Positions 33,273 to 45,930 of a DNA stretch of 64,000 nucleotides are shown piece by piece (positions within the stretch are counted from its first letter, which is position 1; each line of letters begins with the position of its first letter). The stretch covers positions 1,116,001-1,180,000 of the forward strand of contig JACTVC010000001.1 of the NCBI GenBank assembly GCA_018417955.1, read 5' to 3'. The DNA comes from Laccaria trichodermophora (Eukaryota; Basidiomycota; Agaricomycetes; Agaricales; Hydnangiaceae). The translations under genes were made by a program, and so were the position numbers. The notes under the pieces are model-generated. The model ran no database searches. It saw nothing but the letters and a program-made list of their open reading frames with translations, and was not told the DNA's origin.

Positions 33273-34795
33273 ATGGATACTGCCATCCCAACAAGAAGCG
33301 GCATTACATGCACACCTGAAGAATATGCTGCATCTCTTACCAACTTTTTGACTCACTGTCTAACGAGGGCGGATAGCATTGGCCTCACGGTATGTGCTGC
33401 TATATGAATTTTCATGATATCATCGTTTGACCCCGGCCACTTTCATTGTAGCTTACCTCCCAAGCAGGTCTTCTCAGTTTGGTTGCCGTTTTGTTTGTAT
33501 TCATCATTATTATTGTAAGTGGCCCCTGGCATTTATTTTGTTGGAAGGAAAACTAAGCACTCTCGTTTCCCCAAGCGCAACGCCATTTATCGGTACCGGC
33601 GCGCGAGAAGATGGCACATTTTCCAAGAACCTATGGATATCCTTATGGTATGTTGTAGCTTTCGACCGTTATGATATGTTAGTAAATTATTGAATTTCAT
33701 ATGCAGCTCTCCTTGTTCGTGGCAGACGCTTTACAGGCCATTGGTGCTGTGATGGATGTAAGATGGGTTGGCGCTGGACAAGTAAATGCTGGACAATTTT
33801 GCTCAGCGCAAGGTGAGTTTCTATTCGCGTTTCGATCCGAGCAAGCCCACCTTATCGTCACGTCAGGGATCATTTCACAGCTGGGTGAAGTTAATGTCGC
33901 AATAACCACTCTCGTAAGTTGCCCAACTGTTTCAATGGTATGCCTCTAACAGTGGTACGATATGGCAGATTATTGCGGTATACACCTTTATTGGTGTCTG
34001 GATGGGTAGAGGAGTACGGTCAAACAAAATTACGGGTGCTGTTGTTGGCTTTGCCTGGGGTTTAGTTGCCCTCCTGACATTATTGGGCGCTGTTCTGAAC
34101 CGCGGATCTGGGAAAGGATATGAGAGGCCCACTCCAGTGAACACCTATCCCATACTTCTCTCTACTTTTTTGCTGATGGATATTCTTAGTACTGGTGCTG
34201 GATTGGGGAACCTTACCTCAAATGGCGCATATTTGGTGAATACGTGTGGTTCTGGATGACGCTTTTGGTCTCCACCCTCACCTACATCCCACTCTATTTT
34301 TGGAGCCGTGGAAACATCAATTTTGACAACGACTCATGGTGGAAGTTCACCATACAACGTGCTGATCAATCAGAAGGACTCAAAGGTATCCGGCGTCGTT
34401 CATTGATAATGCTCTTGTAAGTTCAGCATTGTTCATCAACATGTGGCCATGATTTATTTTCATTCCCCAATAGGTACCCTGGAATTTATTGCTGTCTGAT
34501 CTTGCCGCTGAGTGTGGTACGGTGGATAGGCTTTGTACAAGAACGTGGTGGACACAGCAACCATGTACCTCCCGCTGCTACATTCGCCTCCATTACAATT
34601 TTCGGACTCAGTGGTGCCTGCAACGCCGTTCTCCTTCTCACAACGCGTCCAGAATCTGGGCTTTTCAGTAGGCTCCATCGCGATGATGAGGGTTTTGCCC
34701 CATCATCTCCAGCACTTCAACCGAAGGAATTTGCGGCTTCCGGATCCAACATTGATGTTGAGGAGAATGAGCTTGGACGGCTTCCATCTCGCTGA
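33273..34795 (+). CDS. Seven-helix G-protein-coupled receptor, Git3/cAMP-receptor-like
   Basis: Predicted plasma-membrane nutrient or pheromone-independent receptor. Exons: 33273-33389, 33452-33514, 33576-33647, 33707-33812, 33867-33913, 33969-34136, 34190-34416, 34474-34795, giving 373 residues. Membrane segments can be traced: LLSLVAVLFVFIIII; LWLSLFVADALQAIGAV; VNVAITTLIIAVYTFIGVWM; AVVGFAWGLVALLTLLGAVL; VWFWMTLLVSTLTYIPLYFW; IYCCLILPLSVVRWIGFV; TFASITIFGLSGACNAVLLL. The pre-TM5 part YWCWIGEPYLKWRIFGEYVW is typical of fungal GPCRs of this type. The C-terminal tail is short and acidic. The ligand is unknown. Confidence 0.82.
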
Positions 34796-34895
34796 TGTGT
34801 CGTTCCTCTCTATATATATCAATACTAGCCAGGTAATTATTTACACGAGGACAGCAGAATATTTCGCCATGTATCTGTATGTAGCATTAGGGTGC

Positions 34896-34982
34896 CAGCT
34901 CAAAAATACCAAACCTTTTCAACCGAGCTGAATCTAGAGCTGTACCTGCGGCGGCTGGAGAAAGTTTGGTATTTTTGAGCTG
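34896..34982. repeat. Short palindromic element, 19-bp perfect arms
   Basis: CAGCTCAAAAATACCAAAC (34896-34914) recurs exactly inverted at 34964-34982, separated by 49 nt. It sits between the convergent stops of the receptor gene (34795) and ADA2 (35137). It could be a tiny MITE or a hairpin acting in 3' end formation. No flanking duplication was identified. Confidence 0.7.
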
Positions 34983-35136
34983 AGGTAGGAGTTGTTCCAG
35001 CATTGTAACCGCACGACTGCTCAAACATGGACTGGCTACTGGATGATTGCTGTCCGGGAATATAATTGAGTGTAATGTTCTGGATGCGTAATATACAAAT
35101 GCAGCAAATAGTGATATCGAAAATACAATAAATAGC

Positions 35137-37565
35137 CTAGTTGTTACTTAAGGCTGGCCATGAGGTGGGAGGAACCGAGTGCAGAGAAGTGCTGTAAAGA
35201 GACCCACTTCGGCTGCTGGACGCAGATGATATCGCAGGGGGTATGGATGGTTTGGGAGGAAATCGAGGTTGGGTATCTTTGTGAGGGGAACCATTAAGTT
35301 GGGGTACTGCCAATCCACTGAAACAAATTATCAGTCAGATGGCGGCAACTGTAAAGGCCAACCATACCCAGCATCTTGATTTTGAGAACCAGCGGGCGTA
35401 GATGATGGTGCTTGCGAAGTGGTGGCTACAGGCTCGGTAGTGATCTTGAGATATCCAGCCTGTACGAGAAAATCCCAAACGCGACTCGTCTTGGTGACAT
35501 CGATCTTGACCAAATCACGAGCCTCTCGTCGTCGTAGCTTCCCACCTCTACGCGCATACTCGCGAACTAGGATTTCTTTGATGACAAGGTACGGTTTGGG
35601 GAGAATGCGAAGTTGGGAGCACAGAGTTTGTTCTGCCGGGGTGAGTAAGTGGAGTGAGGGGCTGTTGGCGAGGTTGAGAGGTGCGGCTGCGCAGTGGCGG
35701 ATTAACATATGTCGATTAAGAATAAAGTTACTTACGTGGTTTTCGAACTGGTGGTGCTGAGCTAGGACCAGGACCCAACCTTGGGGTTGGTTCTCGTGAT
35801 TTGCGGTCATCGGAGTCCCCACCAAAGGATGCAAGGCTTGCACGACGAGGGTCAGGTCCAGAGGATTGTCGGCCAGTTGCTCGATGCTGTAATCGATCAG
35901 AAGCATAGTCACGGATCGGTGTTGCTTTCGCTTGTGTCTGCAAAGGTAATTAGAACGTGACAGTGAACTTAGAAAAAGAAACCTGCCCGTTTTGCTAAAT
36001 CGACTTCATATTTCTCTACATCAGCCTGTGTGCACAACCCAAGCCGTCGGTAGTGCTGGAGTTCTTGTATTCGTTTGCGAAGGATGGCCTCATCTGAAGC
36101 GTACTTTAGGTGAGAAAATCATCCTCAGAAACAAGGCGACCTACACAGCATGTCGGCTGCAAAGCTCTCGTAATCTTCAGAGGATTGCAGTTTTCCGAAA
36201 GGACGCAGACGATGGAGAAGCTCTCTTTCCTCTCGCGGCCTTTTCTTCTCAGCAGCCTGCATCTATATATACTGTATCAGAAAAGGTTTTAAAGAGGTGA
36301 AGAGTACTCACCTTCTTGTATTCGAGCAGCCCTCTGTCAAACATAAAGCTTTTGTTCTCCAGCCGTTTCTCAACTCGCTGAAAGTACATTTCAAGGAGAG
36401 TTAATTTGAAAGTAAAGGAGTCTTTTGTTTCAAGAGGCGGAGGCTGCGTGGGTTCGTCTAAGGCCTCGTCGTCTGCCAAGTTGCTGTCATTGGTCATTGT
36501 CACATCTTCAGTTTTCAGTTGGTTTTCCCGTTTGACATCTCCGTTGATGTGATGTCCATTGAGGCCGTTGATCATTGGCCCCTTCCCAGGTATTGACTTT
36601 CCTTGACTAGAACCAGCGCGTTCCTCTTCCCACTTCACCCGAGCTTTCACGTCGAGATCTGCCTCGTCCTCAATAATCTGATCTCCTCCGTAGTCGAGAA
36701 CAACGCCAAACTCCAGGTCCTTCACCAGGTCCTCCGCTTCGTTGTCAAGTTCATGTTCGAATTCAAGTCGTCCAGGCAAGAATGTGGCGATTTCGTGGAC
36801 GCCAGGGGCCGAGGTAGGTGCTACCTTCGGAGGGGGAGGTACCTCGCTGTTCATCTTTGATATTCTCCTTCGCTTTCGATCTTGGAACTCTTCAGGTCCG
36901 ATGTCAAATTGGAGGTCCATACGCTGTACGTTCTCAGTCTTAAGGGGGCGCAGTTGCTAAGTTGTAAGATACTCACTGGTAAAGGCCAGTCCAGTGAATC
37001 CACATATACTTCATTATAGTGCTTCTCCACCTCTTCCTTTGTCCGGGTACCAACATGCTCGGATATCTTCTTCCAGTTGCCTATGCCTTGGCTAACTATC
37101 CCCGTTAACAATAGAAGCTCCCTAACATCTTCTCTTAGAGAACACTCCAATGTCAAAACAAAAACTCACTCATCAGCTCCCCAGTCCTCCGTGAATATGG
37201 GATAAGAATTCATTTCCTTTTGACCAATCAAAACTTTCTCGTATGTCAGTGACAAGTGACGCACAATGACGCGGTATTTATGCCATCTCTTATGCTTTCC
37301 AAATTCCTTTCCAGCGCAAAAACACGCAGGGCAAAGGTCGACTCCGTCTCCAGGCTCGCATTCGGGATCAGCACATTTAATTCGAATTGTATGAGTTAGG
37401 TCACATGTGCACGAATCGCACTGATATTGTACACCTGGCTCGTTTACGGCTTCAGATGGCGAAAAAGAACAATTAGCACGTCCTTAGAATATGAATATGG
37501 TAAAAGACAAACTTACACTGGATCTCATCGGGTAAATGCTGAGGTTTACGTTGTGTCACCGTCAT
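35137..37565 (-). CDS. ADA2: Transcriptional adaptor ADA2 (SAGA complex)
   Basis: Subunit of the Gcn5 histone acetyltransferase module. Exons (descending): 37565-37517, 37449-37170, 37121-36977, 36923-36312, 36262-36145, 36093-35983, 35930-35736, 35686-35368, 35317-35137, giving 669 residues. Domain order is that of the family. First is a ZZ zinc finger (YQCDSCTCDL, CADPECEP, DLCPACFCAG). Next is the SANT/Myb domain (DWGADEELLLLTGI, GNWKKISEHVGTRTKEEVE). A middle ADA2 region contains LLEYKK and MLYEAILRKRIQELQ. A C-terminal SWIRM domain (LCSQLRILPKPYLVIKEIL, VWDFLVQAGYLK) follows. The last exon adds a Ser/Pro-rich tail; without that splice the protein would stop at about 35331. Confidence 0.95.
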
Positions 37566-37860
37566 TCCGAGATTCGCAAGGAGTCGAGCCCCTTGCACGA
37601 CGAGGAACTCCTTGGACACCTACGTCGAAGAACAATTCACGGTGAAAGTGAATTTTCTGACGTCCACCTGCGATCGTCTTGCAGGAGTTGTGGCAGTACT
37701 TCCGTTGGGTGGATAGAATTAAAACGACACCGATGTTTGTCTCTATTGACCATCGGCATGCAAATGCAATGTTTTTGTGATTGACCCTTGAGTATAAATG
37801 GTACGAATACAACTGCTAAGGAATACAAAAAGTCTAAGTAGTAAAAAAGTACATAAGGTA

Positions 37861-40800
37861 TCATGACATCTCGTCATCCGTGTCGGAGAGCACCTCTTTA
37901 CTCTTGCTATTAAGCGAGGGATGAGCGTTACTAAAAAGTTGACACGAGCGGAAAGAAACGATACACACAATTGCTTTTTCCGAGGACCTGCAATGTCCTC
38001 GTCATCATCATCGCGAACGACCCGTTTTTTTACTGGCCGCTAAATTTACGAGTTGAGTCTCAAGGGCATATCAGACAGGTGAGCGCAACCACTAACCTTC
38101 TTTGTCGGTTTCTCAACCTCCTCTTCGTCGCTGAAGACGGCCTGTTCTTCATCTCCCTGTTCGCTCACGGCCTTCTTTAGCTTTCCACGTCGCTTCTTCT
38201 TGGGCTCCGCTTCGTCTCCACTCCCGACATCGTTCTTAGGTTTCCGCACCTTCTTCGTCTTGCGCTCCCTCTCCTCATCACTCTCCATTTTAACTTCTCT
38301 TGTCCACTCCATCGCTTGCTCCCTGGCTAAGCGGCGCTCTTCAGCAAGTTTCTCGGCCTCAACTCGCAATGTCTCCATGCGTACTCGCTGTTTTGCGGGC
38401 CGTCAGTCGTGTAGTGCACAAAAGCATGCCATTCTCACCTCTAGGGCTTCTAAACGATCCTTCTCTTCTTGACGTTTCCGCCTTGCCTCCTCGAGTTTAG
38501 CCTGGGTATCTGCTTCAAACTGCCGTTGCTTCTCGAGATGCTCATCGCCCTTCCGCAGCATGTTGTCTCCATATTTCCGCCGTTGGTCAGCAATATCACG
38601 GCTATATGGAACCATTTGCGCTTTGTCGCCCGCCAAAGATGCAAAAAGCCTTTGAGAAAAGGTAAATTAGCCAAAGCAATGGGACGAATGTGAAGAGAGC
38701 TACTTCTGGGCATGGGCTGCTTGGGCGATGACTCTTTGAAGATCTTTCAACGTACGCTTGGCTGGGCTGGTGCTAAACATCATCTCGGCAGACTTTTGCT
38801 GAATCATGGCAATGTTATAGATGGTGGCCTTATCATTCGGTTGAAGGTGCAAGGCCTATAGATGTAAACTCTTGGTTGCGAGTATTTCAGAAATTCAAAG
38901 CGCTTACCGCTTGTGCATATCGTAGCGCGGTGTTCATAGCGGAAGGATTCTGATCTTTGGTAGCTTTGGCGTACCACGACCGACACAAGCACAGAAGGAC
39001 AGGGACATTATGACCACCGTAGAATCTTGTCGAAGCGGTCTCGTACTTATCAAGGAGAAGCGTGGTGATTAATCGATTGCAACAAAAAGAGAAGCTTGGC
39101 TTCACTCACACTTTCGATCGCGCGATCGAACTCATCGCGGGCGTAATAGCAATGGCCCATGTTAAAATAGACACTCCCGTCATGCATTGACTCGCGGACT
39201 TTTGCGAATATATCCAACGCGTCACGAGAATTCTTCATACGCTTGTGATGGTCGTCAGGTCCGAAGGCTCCACCAAGTGATCCCAGCGCGTCTTCTGCAG
39301 TAACAATGGCCAACCCTTGGGCAGCAAAGGCACACATCGGGTCGAGTTGCAAGGCTTTTTCGTAGAATTCAGCCGTCCTTTGGAACCCTCGCTTTCGTTC
39401 TTCCACGCCTTTGGTGCTTGTGTCACGGCTTTCGCGCGATTGGTGGTACATAATCCACCCTGCGGCGCACAGTGAATAAATATCATGTTTGTCATGATCT
39501 TTGAGAGTCGCAAAGACGATTTCTTTAGCTGGCCTTGGAAGATTGGTTTGGATGAGGAAATACGTGTAGAAGGCGCGCAAGTTAAGATTGTGGTTTTGCG
39601 ACGACAGCGACTGCTTCAGCAGCTCATGAGCATCATTATTCCGGTTGAGATTGGACAGCATCTTAGCCTGTCGAATTTTGGCTAACAAAGATCGATTAGA
39701 AACTGATTATTCAAAGGATAACTTCTTTACCGTCAACGTATTCTGGATGTCGAGATAACAGTTTCTCGTAAGCATCTTTCGCTAACGACTCGTCTCCTTC
39801 ATCCTCGTACACCCGCGCAAGATTGTAAAGCATTGATGTTGACATCGCTTCTGAAACATCCGAAGTCAACTTAGAGGTTCGAATGAGAGCACTTTCATAT
39901 AAGGACCGGGCCTCAGAGAAGTTGCCCTCGAGATGGTAAAGTGCCCCAAGGTTGTTCATTAACCTCGGGTCAGGTTCGCCGGTAGCCTCGCTAATCCTGA
40001 GAGCCTCCTTCAAGGCTCTTCCCATGCGGTCTAGACTTTCTCCTTGCCATAGCCGAGCGATCTCAATGTGCATATCGACGTCGTCAGAGATGAGACGCGA
40101 ACTGCGACTGGAAGCTTTGCCGTTGGCGCGAGCGTCTTCAATTTCGAGGCCCTTACAAACCCGATCGAAGAGTTCCCGCGCACGGAGTCTTTCCTGAGCA
40201 ACATCGGAGCTGGATACCCCTGGTCGAGGATGTGCTCTCAGAGAAGCCAGCATCACCGTGGCTTCGAGGGAACGTTGGGGATTAGGAGCCTGCAGCAACG
40301 TATCGAGGGTATGAATAGCGGCAGCCATTTCATCTGTAAGTCGTTGGTTTCAATGAGATCACATTCATAACAACTGTGATTTACCATTCTGCATCTGCAT
40401 TTGTGCCATCCCTATTGCGCCAATAATGTGCTTCGGCTGGCCTTCCCCTGCAGCAGTATAAAACTTGGTGGCTTGAGCATAGGATCCTTCAGCGTGCGAC
40501 ACTCGAGCTGCACGCAGATATCCTTCTGTAAGCAGAGTAAGAGTGTCTGCAAACTGAATCGTCCGTTCGGCAAGTTTTAGTGCCTGATCGATCAAGGTAA
40601 GCCCCAACACCACAGAAAACGAAGATAAATTTACCCGCTGATGATCGCCCTTCCTCAAGAAAAGTTCACACAAAGCGTTAGCAGCGGCTGCGCTCCGTTG
40701 GTTAGCCTTGAAGGCCTTTTCAATCATTTTTGTTCCAGACAGGAAGGTGTGGGTCTTCTCTGCTTCCGTAAGGTGTTCGCTCTTGCTCGAATTTATCGAT

Positions 40801-41847
40801 TCCAGACCCAGTAAGAGTTGCGCAGCCCACTCAGAAGGGTTCTACAGAGCAAAGAAAATGAGGGGCTAGATGATTACGGTCAAAAACAACTCACAACTTC
40901 CAAACTTCGCTGCCATGCTGCCTTAGCTTTTGCCTTGTGATCCATGGCCCAAAGACAGAAACCGATTCCTATCCGAGGATCAGGTATACACTGAGGATTG
41001 TACCTGAGAACGTCTTGAAACAATCTCAGAGCTTCACGATAGTTTCTTTTTGCATAAAGGATTCGTGCCTACTTTGGCGTCAGCTTCAAGGGTGTGAATG
41101 GGAGGAAATTCTGTACTTTTCCCAGCAAGGCCACTAAATTGGTGGGTTTTTCAACCAACACTCCTTCAAAAGACCGTAGAGCGTCATCCATCGACCGTGT
41201 AGCCAACTGTTGGATTCCTGCCAAATTGGTGTGATGAGCAACAGCAAGGTAGCTCGTTTTCTATCCCGTACCTCGTGTCAAGAAAGCTAACGTCCCACTG
41301 ACTCCTTCTCCGGATTCTGCGCCGAATCTCTCGCCAGTGTTGAGAAACTGAGCGGCCTCGCGATAATAGTCCTCCTTGGACTTTTCGTCCTTCATGACAT
41401 CTTGGCCTGCACATAACATTGATGTTTCAAAATAATAAAAACACAGCAAAAAGACTCACGAGCATCCGCCAGGACCAGCTTGGGCGCTTTCCGAGCATAC
41501 GCAATCTGGATATTCGCAAGCAATGCGTAGATCGGGTGGAGGGAATTGGTTAAACCACTACTTTGAAATGCTTGACAAGAAAGTCTGTTTGATATCATTC
41601 ATCAACAATGACAAGTCCACTCACATTCTATGGCGCAATGCGCAATCTTCTCTGCAGCTTCTAAAAATCCCCTTCGCCAATATTCACCAGCAAGCTTCGT
41701 CCAAACATATACCGTGCATTGACCTTCCTTAAGAAGGTCCAAAACATCCTCTGGATTTGGATCGAGGTTGTCAAGGTCAATGGTGATGACTTCCTGGCCT
41801 CCAAGTTCGATGTCGACCGAGCGCCCAGTTGAGGGAACGTCGTCCAT
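37861..41847 (-). CDS. CTR9: PAF1-complex subunit CTR9 (TPR protein)
   Basis: Scaffold of the Paf1 elongation complex on RNA polymerase II. The gene has many exons and a product of about 1,100 residues. The first exon is 41847-41625, beginning MDDVPSTGRSVDIELG with LWTKLAGEYWRRG-like VYVWTKLAGEYWRRGFLEA. Tetratricopeptide repeats fill most of the length; clear ones include ALRISEATGEPDPRLMNNLG, EARSLYESALIR and KAYEKLLSRHPEY-like DAYEKLLSRHPEY. HALKLQPNDKATIYNIAMI-type sequence appears near 38825-38870. The C-terminus (below 38640) is a charged Arg/Glu/Lys region (LEEARRKRQEEKDRLEALE) ending in an acidic tail, KEVLSDTDDEMS. The tail junction (38-nt intron near 37917-37954) is tentative, as are several internal borders. 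Confidence 0.92.
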
Positions 41848-43117
41848 TCTGAGCGAGACTCAAGAGTTGACTGAGGTTCTCGTGAGGACAAGTCCTCGAG
41901 ATGGGGAAGGAAGGTATGGACGGCTTGGTCCGGAGAAGATCAGCACAAGCTTCAACGTCAACGTTTTAACTCGAAGACACAGTGGCGAACAAATATTTCA
42001 TGGTCACGTGATGATAAACGCCGTCGCGTATTCCGACTCAGTCACTTAATTCCGCAAAGCGCCCACAAGATACTTGAGACTCTATAAAACGCTGTCAGTT
42101 GCGTTGATAATTTCATTACTCGTTTGAACAGAATGAGTTAGTTCTGTGACCGGCAATGAATTTGCAAGTAGAGTCGGATCTGTCATAACCCACACCCTCA
42201 CTATGGGTTTTCGGGGGTGGGGGAAAAATAAGCGCACACGAAAGTTACAGAAATTTTGAGAAAATCTTATCTTCTTGTTGCCATGGACGGCACATAATCG
42301 GAAGTCGTCATTGATGTATTTCTCTTCAGCAGCGCTGAGTGTTGGCTTCATGGATGAAGAAAGATCTGGGGAGGAGGGGCATTGTGGGTTAATTCCAGAG
42401 TATTTGGTGATGAATAGGCCAATAAAATTGTGGACCAAGCATTTTACTAAACAACCTCGTAACACAAACGACTTCAAGCAAACGACCGTCCAAAACTCCA
42501 AGGGTTTTTTGCAGCTTGTTTGTTTCTGGTTGCAGAATCAGGCCGCTGCACACAAAGGCAAACCCTGCCGCGTGGTCACCCCGAGCCGGAGAACTCACCC
42601 GTTGGTCACGACGAAACCTCTGAAAGGTCTTTTCTCGTATCATGAGAGAAACTCCGAGAAGTTCAACCAGGCTTGGCCACTCAGCTTTTGCAGGCGCCTG
42701 CGAGCTATTCTTGAACCTCTCCGATCAAGAAAGATTGATCTATTCTGCCACCGAGCAGCGCAGAGTGAGAAAGTTGAATGTTTCCAGGACCTCGTGGATC
42801 TTTTCTGCCGACTTATCAACCCTCAGCCCGAGGTTTCTCCAGCAGGCTCTGATAAGTTGGAGGAAATTACACGGTCCTCCGGTTAGCATATTTTTTATGA
42901 ACAAGGGCCGCTTCTCGAGGAGACCTCGGCGGTTGAATCGGACGAACGTATTTTTTTAACGTCGCGTTACTTCCTCTCCGTCTTAGAGAAGACTGTCCTT
43001 CAAAAGTCAACCGACTTCAACCCTCTTGCGACTGCACTCAAGCAATCCTTTCCTTATCCTTATCTTCAATCTGAATCCTGACGAGCTTAAGTTGCTCCGG
43101 ACGAGGCGGTCAGAACA
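41848..43117. other. Intergenic between CTR9 and the DUF6533 gene
   Basis: 1.27 kb of divergent upstream DNA. Two overlapping plus-strand frames (to 42886 and 42642-42959) give sizeable peptides with no recognised domain. The second includes LFLNLSDQERLIYSATEQRR and might be an exon of an undetected or decayed gene. No start-to-stop model could be supported. Confidence 0.4.
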
Positions 43118-44247
43118 ATGAGCCAGCAGGGTGATGAACTTCTAGTAATCACGAGCTGGCAACGTACGTCTATCATTGACGCTTGTCGGTTCCTCAGTCT
43201 GATTTTATCTTTTGATAGTTGGGTCTTTGGTCTTTCTCCTCTACGAAATCGTTATCACATTCGACGATGAAGTCAATCTTATCTGGTCGTGAGTTGTCAC
43301 AACTTTCATTCATTCATGAACTTCACAAAATTAGGAGACCGAATGATTGCTGGGTTAAGTGGACATTTTTGTTCATCAGGTATTTCGCACTAGCGGCACA
43401 GCTGTAAGACTTTGTTGATGTTACCGCACCTTCCAGTTCTTCAACGTCAACTCTAGGACAAATCGATCCATCGAGTCCGCTATAAGATCCAACTTACACC
43501 TTGACACCGAACTATTGAGGGACTGGTTTAGCTGTCAAGTTGTTGTCGCAACTATCCTCATGATCGCAGTGGAGTTAATATTGATGGCACGAGGTGCGCT
43601 TCCTTACCCCTACCCTGTAACGCAGACATTTTAACCCGTGGAAAGTATACGCTTTGTACAAAAAGAGTATGTGTGTTGGAGGAGTCCTTCTAGTCTTACT
43701 TCTCGGAGAGGTCCTCACCGTGCTGGTCGGCGTCGCAATGACTGCTCCTGGCAAAGACTTTGAAGCCAAGAATATGCTGGTAAACAGTCCAAGCGCCTAT
43801 ACATCCTTCGGGTCTGTTCGGACTATGTGATTTTTCCGAGAGGATAAACACTGACGGTTTGGACTCCATAGGATTGCGGCTGCAATTACCCAATTTACCA
43901 TCCTTGTTCTTACATTGGTCAAATACAGAACTGCCGTCAAAGGAGGATGGGGAAACGCTCCGATTATGTTCGTAATGGTCAGGGATGGAATCGTCGCTTT
44001 TGTAATCCTGCTCGGTATATCATCAATGCAGAACGGTTGTCATTTTTTTTGCTGATTTTTGTATTTCTTTCCAGTTGTGACGATGATGACGATCATTGCT
44101 ACCATGCTGCCAAATGAATACGCGCCGGTTGGAAATTCGTAAGGTCTCTCTTTTCTACTGGTTCAATACTGAACTTGGTTCAGCTGGTTTTTATCGATCG
44201 TTGCTTGCGCAGTAAATATTAAATTGCCTTTCACCGTCAAAATTTAA
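43118..44247 (+). CDS. DUF6533-type multi-pass membrane protein
   Basis: Basidiomycete-specific integral membrane family of unknown function. Exons: 43118-43163, 43219-43285, 43335-43403, 43457-43593, 43646-43811, 43872-44014, 44075-44138, 44184-44247; frames agree and give 251 residues. The N-terminal signature is LGSLVFLLYEIVITFDDEVNLIW, then FLFIRYFALAAQL. Further segments are VVVATILMIAVELILMARVYALY, LLVLLLGEVLTVLVGVAM, ITQFTILVLTLVKY, and FVMVRDGIVAFVILLVVTMM. The ending WFLSIVACAVNI fits the family. Start and exon borders are inferred from the restored hydrophobic segments. Confidence 0.82.
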
Positions 44248-44921
44248 CACAACTTGCTAATAGGGAAGCCGATTAATCATTAACATGCAAAATTTGCCCA
44301 CACAATCCTGTTCGGAGTCGAGCACATGCCTGTCAATACAATTCACGACCTTGTCTCCAGACTCCGACGCACATTTCACATAGCAATTTCAAGGAGTAGA
44401 TGGAAGTGATACTGGCTATCGACTCAAAAGCGCAGCACCGTCCTTAGGGAGACTTTGTCATCATTCGTTTGTATTTCTAGTCACCAGTGTAGCGATTTAG
44501 GATTTTAATTTCCCAAGACTATAAGATAGAGATTATTTCGCAAATTTGGCTTGCTTTCCGTGAAGCCTCACAATGCAAATGATCAGATTGACAAGAATTC
44601 AATCCCCTCACTAAATGTGCAGCATTTTTGTAAAGCAAATGGAGGGAAATGTCCAAGAAATAAATGGAAGAGTTGCAAGGCGTGGGAAAGTGAACTGCTC
44701 CAATTTGGCAGAGTTTGTTCATCGAGTGCCGCAACCGCCAAATCACCAAAAGCCGACTGTGAACGTCGCACCCGTCGACTTCAAGCTAACGCAAGCTTAC
44801 AGGTGCGTTAATTTGGTGTTGCCAGCCTCCCCGCTCGAAAGAACGAGAGAATTTCGTTGCGATTCGGGATGGATGCGACTCGGCATGTTTGGATGTTAAC
44901 AAAACTATCATCACAGACACC
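44248..44921. other. Upstream region of ribosomal protein S0
   Basis: About 674 nt holding the promoter and 5' UTR of the ribosomal protein gene. No other gene or RNA was recognised. Confidence 0.4.
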
Positions 44922-45930
44922 ATGGCTTCGAAACTACCGTCCGTTCTTGCTGCGACTGAGGAGGAGATTCAACTTCTCTTGGCTGCGCAATGTCATATTG
45001 GAACAAAAAATTGCGATAAGCAGATGGAACCTTACGTCTGGAAACGTCGTGCAGATGGTATGCTGGCTTTCTCGATTCGAAAGGGAACATATTTAATCTC
45101 GCCTGCTGCATAGGTATCCACATTTTGAACATCGGCAAGACCTGGGAGAAGCTTGTATTGGCTGCCCGAGTTATTGCTGCCGTCGAGAACCCCAACGATG
45201 TCTGTGTCATTTCCGCTCGCCCCTACGGCCACCGTGCTGTCCTCAAATACGCCGCCAACACCGGTGCCCAAGCCATCGCCGGTCGTTTCACCCCCGGTTC
45301 CTTCACCAACTACATCACTCGTTCGTTCAAGGAGCCCCGTCTTATCATCGTCACTGATCCTCGCGTGGACCACCAAGCTATCCGTGAGGCCTCATACGTC
45401 AACATCCCCGTCATTGCGCTCTGCGATACCGATGCCCCCCTCAAGTTCGTTGATGTTGCCATCCCCACAAACAACAAAACGAGACACTCGATTGGTCTTA
45501 TTTGGTGGCTGCTTGCCCGCGAGGTGCTGAGACTCCGCGGCACAATCCCAAGGACGAGCGACGGCTGGAATGTCATGGTGGACATGTTCTTCTACAGGGA
45601 TCCTGAAGAGGTTGAGAAGCAGCAACAGGAGGAGGCTGCAGCCAAGCTTGCTGCCCAACAGGGTGTTGAAACTGAGGCACCTGCCGGACTCTCTGAGTGG
45701 GATGTGTCAAGTGCACCCCAAGCGGGAGCTATCAACCCTGCTCTGGTCGCTGGAGAAGGAGGTGAGCTCATCGGTTTCCTTTGTGTATATTTTATGATTG
45801 ACGTTCCGCAGGTGCCCTCGACTGGGCTGCGGATCCCGCTCCTGGAACAACAACTGACTGGTCTGCAGAGCCGGCTGCTGCTGCTGGCGGCGGCTGGGGT
45901 GCGGATACTGGTACCGCCGGTTGGGATTAG
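44922..45930 (+). CDS. RPS0: 40S ribosomal protein S0 (uS2)
   Basis: Structural protein of the small ribosomal subunit, needed for 20S pre-rRNA processing. Exons: 44922-45057, 45114-45761, 45812-45930, giving 300 residues. Starts [20 protein letters not shown]. The conserved core includes [82 protein letters not shown] and [18 protein letters not shown]. The acidic, Trp-containing C-terminus ([10 protein letters not shown]...[11 protein letters not shown]) is typical of eukaryotic uS2. Codon choice is strongly C-ending, as expected for a highly expressed gene. Confidence 0.97.
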
